Source: JBOFCO01 sp051646105 (GTDB lineage Bacteria; Pseudomonadota; Alphaproteobacteria; Rhodobacterales; Rhodobacteraceae). Taken from it: a DNA stretch of 63,560 bases. The position numbers and the translations under genes are program-made. The stretch lies in the NCBI GenBank assembly GCA_051646105.1, contig JBOFCO010000194.1, positions 1-63,560 on the forward strand, read 5' to 3'. Under the pieces are notes generated by a model that ran no database searches, was not told the origin of the DNA, and was given only the letters and a program-made list of their open reading frames with translations. Positions within the stretch are counted from its first letter, which is position 1. Each line of letters starts with the position of its first letter. Below are positions 59,507 through 63,560 of this stretch, in pieces.

Positions 59507-60712
59507 TCACGCCCGGCGCAAGTCCGCCTGTTTCGGCAGAAATACCGTCAGCACCCCCAGCGCGGGCAGCCACGCACACAGGCGGAACACGGTATCGATC
59601 CCGTGGCTGTCCGCCAGCAATCCCAGCGCCGCCGCCGCCAATCCGGCAAAGCCAAAGGCAAGGCCGAAGAAAATCCCGGCCACCAGACCGATCCGCCCCG
59701 GTAAAAGCTCCTGCGCCAGCACGACGATGGCAGAGAAGGCCGAAGACAGGATCAACCCGATGAAAAAGGTCAGCACACCGCACCAGACAAGGTTGGCGTA
59801 GGGAAGCGCCAGAGAAAAGGGCAGCGTGCCAAGGATCGACAGCCAGATCACGTTCACGGCGCCGATCCGGTCGCCAAGCGGTCCGCCGAGGATCGTGCCA
59901 AGCGCGGCTGCAAACAGAAAGACGAACAACATCAGTTGTGCGATCTGGGTAGAGGTGCCGAAGGTTTCGATCAGGTAGAACGTATAATAGCTGTGCAGCG
60001 ATGCGATGTAGGCGTTCTTGGAAAAGGTCAGAACCACCAGAACCGCCAGCGCCAGCATCACGCGCCCCTGCGCCAAAGGCAGGCGACGATCGTCGATGGG
60101 GCGCGACGCCTGCGCCCGCAGATGCCCGGCATACCAGAAGCCGACCTGTCGCAGGATCAACAGCCCTGCCAGGGCGAACAGGCAAAACAGCGCCACGCTC
60201 GGTCTTCCCAGCGGCAGCACGATGAATGCCGCCAGCAAGGGCCCCAGCGCAGTGCCCAGATTGCCGCCGACCTGAAACACCGACTGCGCCATTCCGTAAC
60301 GCCCGCCAGAGGCCAGCCGCGCCACGCGCGAGGATTCCGGGTGAAAGATCGACGACCCCACGCCGATAAATGCCGCACCCAGCAGCAGCACCGGATAGTT
60401 CGGCGCAAAGGCCAGCAACAGCAATCCGGTCAGGCTGGACGCCATGCCCCAGGGCAGCGAATGCGGCTGCGGCTTGCGGTCGGTGGCAATACCCACCACG
60501 GGCTGAAGCACCGAAGCCGTCACCTGAAACATCATGGTCAGGAACCCGATCTGCCAGTAATCCAGTGCGAAATCATCCTTGAGCATCGGATAGATCGCCG
60601 ACAGCATCGATTGCAGCACATCGTTGAGCAGATGGCACAGGCTGACCGCCAGCAGGATCGGATAGACCGTCGCGGATGATTGTGGGCGTGTGGGAACGGC
60701 AGTATCTGACAT
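59507..60712 (-). CDS. MFS transporter, fosmidomycin-resistance (Fsr)-like
   Basis: 401 aa from ATG at 60712; twelve membrane helices. Sequence of the Fsr type: ILLAVSLCHLLNDVLQSMLS, YPMLKDDFALDYWQIGFLTM, GIATDRKPQPHSLPWGMASS, GSSIFHPESSRVARLASGGR and GNLGTALGPLLAAFIVLPLG. In E. coli Fsr exports fosmidomycin; the natural substrate is unknown. Convergent with the VWA gene (28 bp between stops). A strong hairpin lies upstream, between it and hsp20. Confidence 0.87.
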   Translation of the reverse strand: MSDTAVPTRPQSSATVYPILLAVSLCHLLNDVLQSMLSAIYPMLKDDFALDYWQIGFLTMMFQVTASVLQPVVGIATDRKPQPHSLPWGMASSLTGLLLLAFAPNYPVLLLGAAFIGVGSSIFHPESSRVARLASGGRYGMAQSVFQVGGNLGTALGPLLAAFIVLPLGRPSVALFCLFALAGLLILRQVGFWYAGHLRAQASRPIDDRRLPLAQGRVMLALAVLVVLTFSKNAYIASLHSYYTFYLIETFGTSTQIAQLMLFVFLFAAALGTILGGPLGDRIGAVNVIWLSILGTLPFSLALPYANLVWCGVLTFFIGLILSSAFSAIVVLAQELLPGRIGLVAGIFFGLAFGFAGLAAAALGLLADSHGIDTVFRLCAWLPALGVLTVFLPKQADLRRA

Positions 60713-60804
60713 GGCGGGCGCTTCATCTGGGGGCAGGTTGTGCTCTACACCCGGCGCGATGCCGCCGCCAGTGACGGATTGATATGCCGCTCCCTCGAAA
60801 CGAA

Positions 60805-60829
60805 ACGGCCCGGCATGATGCCGGGCCGT
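60805..60829 (-). terminator. terminator hairpin of hsp20
   Basis: A perfect 12-bp palindrome (ACGGCCCGGCAT arm) with one central base lies downstream of the hsp20 stop on the minus strand and is followed by TTCGTTTCG. Good stem, weak U-tract. Confidence 0.65.
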
Positions 60830-60854
60830 CATCCGTAAAAAGATCAGATCGCGG

Positions 60855-61322
60855 TCAGTTCACTGCTGCCGTCTCGATAGCCTTGGCTTCGACATCGCCC
60901 GCACGTCCGATTTCGATCCGGCGGGGTTTCAGCGCCTCGGGGATTTCACGGACAAGATCGATATGCAGCATGCCGTCAGCATGGGTTGCACCCGACACGC
61001 GAACATGATCGGCCAGTGCGAAGCGGCGCTCAAAGGCACGGGTGGCGATGCCACGGTGCAGATAGGTCTTCTCGCCTTCCTCGGCGGCCTTGCGCGCCGT
61101 CACGATCAGCGCGTTGTCCTTGGTTTCGACGCCAAGTTCTTCACCCGAGAAACCGGCCACCGCGATGGAAATGCGATAGGCATTCTCGGCCGTCTTTTCG
61201 ATGTTGTAGGGCGGATAGGCGGGCTGCGCCACATCGGTGGAAAGCACCCTGTCCATCAGATCGGCGATGCGGTCAAAGCCGACGGTGGCGCGGTAAAGCG
61301 GGGCAAAATCAACAGTTCTCAT
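60855..61322 (-). CDS. Hsp20/alpha-crystallin small heat-shock protein
   Basis: 155 aa from ATG at 61322, chosen because AGAGG lies 6 nt upstream (the ATG at 61328 has no spacing). N-terminus MRTVDFAPLYRATVGFDRIA and PPYNIEKTAENAYRISIAVA with GFSGEELGVETKDNALIVT are typical of IbpA-like alphaproteobacterial Hsp20; the core ends with RRFALADHVRVSGATHADGM. The C-terminal I-x-I anchor is present as RRIEIGR. It holds unfolding proteins in the cytoplasm. A CTTGAA/CCTAAC RpoH-type promoter lies 95-120 bp upstream. Confidence 0.93.
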   Translation of the reverse strand: MRTVDFAPLYRATVGFDRIADLMDRVLSTDVAQPAYPPYNIEKTAENAYRISIAVAGFSGEELGVETKDNALIVTARKAAEEGEKTYLHRGIATRAFERRFALADHVRVSGATHADGMLHIDLVREIPEALKPRRIEIGRAGDVEAKAIETAAVN

Positions 61323-61416
61323 GGTCATCCTCTTGTAAAGCGATGATGGGTCTGACCCTCCCTTTTGGGACGGGCCGGTTTTACCCGGGCCCCATCGGGC
61401 ACCCGGATGACATTCA

Positions 61417-61444
61417 GTTAGGAAGCCCGGTCCGACGGTTCAAG
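61417..61444 (-). promoter_or_regulatory. RpoH-type promoter candidate of hsp20
   Basis: On the minus strand CTTGAA (61444-61439) and CCTAAC (61422-61417) are separated by 16 bp. The -35 matches the heat-shock (sigma-32) form and the -10 starts with the CC typical of RpoH promoters. It implies an approximately 85-nt leader. Confidence 0.5.
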
Positions 61445-61460
61445 ACCCGCCGGACCGGGC
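61425..61460 (-). terminator. terminator-like hairpin overlapping hsp20 promoter
   Basis: GCCCGGTCCG (61425-61434) and CGGACCGGGC (61451-61460) form a perfect 10-bp stem with a 16-nt loop just after the protease stop. The -35 hexamer of the hsp20 promoter candidate is inside the loop. There is no U-tract. Confidence 0.6.
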
Positions 61461-61463
61461 AAA

Positions 61464-62462
61464 TCATTCCTGTGAAAGAGAGGCATCGGAGAGCGCTGCG
61501 GCACCATCGCCGCCGCCGCTCTCGGGCACCGTGACCCGCTGAAACCGCGCCGCGCCGCCGCCGCCGGTACGGGCGCCGCCACCCAGCAGAGTACTTTTCA
61601 CAGCACCCTCGTCGCCGACACGAACAGCCCGGCGTTCGTCTGGCGCGGGGGCCGCGGCGGCAATCGCCGCACCGTGCTGCATCTGCGCATCGCGTGCGGC
61701 ATCCTGAAGTGCGGGAAGCAGGCTGGTCAGTTCCATGCCATAGGCCACGGCCTCATCCTTGGCCCGGTTGCCTGCCGAGATGATCGAAACGATCCGGGGG
61801 CGCTTGCCGGGCTCTGTCCGCGCAAAGACGGGCGCACCGGATGATCCGAAATCGACATCGCAGTCAAACGCAAACAGCCCTTTGTAGCGGCCAAGCACCG
61901 TGCAGCGTTCCTGCCAGGACAGCGCCTCGTTCCGGCCCTGAGCATAGGAAACCACACTGACGTCAATGCTGTCCGGCGCGTCGCCCAGTTTGAACGGCGT
62001 GGCATGAGAGATAGAGATCGGCTTGTCCAGCAGGACCAGTGCAACATCGTGGCGGATGCTTTCCGGGCCGGTTGCCTGATGCGGATCGTAAACGGGATGC
62101 GCCACGGCAAAACGTACCCCGCGTTCGGCAACACTGCGCCCGTCAACCAGACCGGCACGAAAGGTCATGCCCGCGACATCGACGGGTTTGTCACCGCCAT
62201 GCGAAAACAGGCAGTGTGCAGCCGTCAGCACTACATCGGCCGCAATCAGCGTCCCCGTGCAATACCCCATCCCGGTATCCAGCCGCCCGACCGCTTCCCA
62301 CCCAAGCTGATCCTCGCGCAGGGTCAGACGTTTCAGCGGCGTCCCGTCGGCACGTAGCGGCGAAAGATTGGCAAGCGTCATGGTCATCATCAACGCCAGC
62401 GCGCAGACGGACCCAGCCACCACCCGACCAAACCTTGTCATGACGGCCCGCGCTTTTGTCAT
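61464..62462 (-). CDS. exported trypsin-like serine protease 1
   Basis: 332 aa from ATG at 62462, which overlaps the stop of the upstream protease gene by one base (TGATG). Signal segment VVAGSVCALALMMTMTLANL. The chymotrypsin-fold triad is visible: His in LTAAHCLFSHGG, Asp in RHDVALVLLDKP, Ser in VDFGSSGAPVFAR, where GSSGAP replaces the classical GDSGGP, as in V8-like and bacterial trypsin-like proteases. The C-terminal 80 residues are low-complexity Ala/Gly-rich, possibly a linker. Periplasmic or secreted. Paralogue of the next protein. Confidence 0.88.
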   Translation of the reverse strand: MTKARAVMTRFGRVVAGSVCALALMMTMTLANLSPLRADGTPLKRLTLREDQLGWEAVGRLDTGMGYCTGTLIAADVVLTAAHCLFSHGGDKPVDVAGMTFRAGLVDGRSVAERGVRFAVAHPVYDPHQATGPESIRHDVALVLLDKPISISHATPFKLGDAPDSIDVSVVSYAQGRNEALSWQERCTVLGRYKGLFAFDCDVDFGSSGAPVFARTEPGKRPRIVSIISAGNRAKDEAVAYGMELTSLLPALQDAARDAQMQHGAAIAAAAPAPDERRAVRVGDEGAVKSTLLGGGARTGGGGAARFQRVTVPESGGGDGAAALSDASLSQE

Positions 62463-63493
62463 CACGGCCTCAGAAATTTTGCGCCGCCGCTGGCGCTGTC
62501 ATCCGCACCACCTTCGGTCGACAGGCCGGTTGCGCCGTGAACAACGCCGTTGCCATGTGCCATTTCGGCCAGAAGTGCGGCCAGCGGTTCTTCCAGCACA
62601 CTGCCCAGCGCCACACTGTCACCGTCATATTCCGCCTTGGCCGAAACGATCGAAACGATCTGCGGGCCAGCCTGCCCGAAAGCAAAAATCGGGGCGCCGG
62701 ACGATCCGAAATCGACCGCGCAGGACAGGACCAGAACACCCGGCTGGCCGTCCAGAACATGACAAGTACGTTGAAGCGAGGGCACCTCGGCCCGGTCATG
62801 GGCATAAGAGACGATGCCGACCGTATCGCCCTTGTCAGGCGTCTTGCCGACCGGGAAAGGCCGGATAGTGGTAAGGCGTACCGGATGGTCCAGTTCGATC
62901 AGCGCGACATCGTGTACGACGCGGTCCATGCGGTCCCGCCCTTCGTAGACATACTGCGGATGGGTCACCGCGCGACGCGCACCGCGATAGGCCGCCGCGC
63001 GCCCGTTGCGCCAGCCCGCCAGAAACTTGATGCGGTCGGCCGGAATGCGCGCGCCGGTATCCTTGTCAAACAGGCAATGCGCTGCGGTCAGCACCAGATT
63101 GTCCTCAATCAGCGCACCGGTGCAAAACCCGCTTTCGCCAAGATCAAGACGACCGACGGCTTCCCAGCCACGACTGTCGTCAAGTGTGGCCAGGATCCGC
63201 ACCGCACCGTCGCGTTGTGCCTGACCGGTCATCACCGCCGGGCCGCGCGAACCGGCAAGTGCCTGGCCCTGCCCTTGCGCCATGGCATCGCCTTGACGGA
63301 TGGGGGCCGCACTTTCCGGGTGGTCGGATGGGGCCGGCACCTCTACCACCGGGGATGTGGCCGCATCCTGCGCAGGCGCAAATCTGGCTGTAAGGACAGC
63401 ACAGACAAATGCGATCACCGCAAAGCCGCGCCGCATTGCCTTTGCGCCAATTTCGGCTGTCATTCCCATGTATAAGCTGCTGCCCGGCTTCAT
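62462..63493 (-). CDS. exported trypsin-like serine protease 2
   Basis: Up to 343 aa; the start is uncertain among ATGs at 63493, 63469, 63463 and 63436. The signal peptide RRGFAVIAFVCAVLTARFAP begins at the last of these. Triad residues: His in LTAAHCLFDKDTG, Asp in VHDVALIELDHP, Ser in VDFGSSGAPIFAFG. About 70 residues between signal and protease domain are Pro/Ala/Gln-rich. It shares the GSSGAP active-site form and general plan with the downstream protease, so the pair arose by tandem duplication. A perfect 15-bp palindrome touches the first ATG. Confidence 0.86.
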   Translation of the reverse strand: MKPGSSLYMGMTAEIGAKAMRRGFAVIAFVCAVLTARFAPAQDAATSPVVEVPAPSDHPESAAPIRQGDAMAQGQGQALAGSRGPAVMTGQAQRDGAVRILATLDDSRGWEAVGRLDLGESGFCTGALIEDNLVLTAAHCLFDKDTGARIPADRIKFLAGWRNGRAAAYRGARRAVTHPQYVYEGRDRMDRVVHDVALIELDHPVRLTTIRPFPVGKTPDKGDTVGIVSYAHDRAEVPSLQRTCHVLDGQPGVLVLSCAVDFGSSGAPIFAFGQAGPQIVSIVSAKAEYDGDSVALGSVLEEPLAALLAEMAHGNGVVHGATGLSTEGGADDSASGGAKFLRP

Positions 63494-63508
63494 AAGAAAC
63501 TGTTTCTT
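63494..63508. promoter_or_regulatory. AAGAAAC/GTTTCTT palindrome
   Basis: AAGAAAC (63494-63500), one central T, GTTTCTT (63502-63508): a perfect inverted repeat directly before the most upstream ATG of protease 2. It may be an operator, or an RNA hairpin that hides that start, in which case translation would begin at a downstream ATG. Confidence 0.5.
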
Positions 63509-63560
63509 TCCGCCGGATTATCCGCGCTATTGGGCGAATCTATGACATGACTGCGCCAAG

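Noticed and set aside
1..63560. Prophage, transposon, CRISPR array or replication origin
   Set aside because: No integrase, transposase, cas gene, direct-repeat array or DnaA-box cluster was recognised.

Overview
The window is high-GC, densely coded chromosomal DNA from an alphaproteobacterium of the Rhodobacterales (Paracoccaceae/Rhodobacteraceae type). The assignment rests on gene content and protein style: an LdtR-type MarR regulator, a DUF6280 protein, a DUF1194 protein, PtsP, a short WaaA, a DmdC-like acyl-CoA dehydrogenase next to MerR regulators, and a dispersed hisBHAFE cluster. No rRNA, tRNA, CRISPR array, transposase or integrase was recognised.

0-9.5 kb holds two small exported proteins, LdtR, SdhE, two aminotransferases, a DUF305 protein, a class V aminotransferase, YgfZ, elongation factor P and DUF6280. 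9.5-16.3 kb is an envelope block: a long acidic PopZ-like protein, a TolC-family channel, Pcm, Kdo transferase, a NUDIX hydrolase and DUF1178. 16.3-26.6 kb carries Tat-exported PhoX, LysC, PtsP (EI-Ntr), EcsC, GNAT, a flavin reductase, an EamA transporter and MtnP. 26.7-27.95 kb is a base-composition island with a BglII/BstYI-family endonuclease and an MT-A70 adenine methyltransferase. It sits between mtnP and apt, which act in consecutive steps of purine salvage.

28-40.6 kb has apt, a 5'-nucleotidase, pyrD, a thioesterase/thioesterase/MATE operon, two MerR genes in front of an acyl-CoA dehydrogenase, a GFA protein and a large orphan exported protein. 40.6-45.7 kb is the histidine cluster hisBH, hisA, hisFE, interrupted by unrelated genes, two of them on the opposite strand. 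45.7-49.9 kb is an unusual locus. A gene-poor stretch with a 14-bp inverted repeat is followed by three tiny ATGA-coupled frames, then a sulfate ABC transporter operon in decay: sbp frameshifted, cysT and cysW with internal deletions, cysA short, and an Lrp/AsnC regulator frameshifted.

49.9-63.5 kb holds a YgiB/YgiC pair, an RTX calcium-binding protein, a DUF3857/transglutaminase protein, an ECF sigma factor coupled to a membrane-anchored VWA protein, an Fsr-like MFS pump, an Hsp20 whose candidate heat-shock promoter lies in a terminator-like hairpin, and two adjacent exported trypsin-like proteases.

Points most worth following up are the restriction-modification island, the decaying sulfate locus with parallel loss of the permease coupling loop, the inverted repeat and coupled micro-ORFs in front of it, and several unassigned palindromic operators. 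Everything here comes from reading the sequence; no database search was run.
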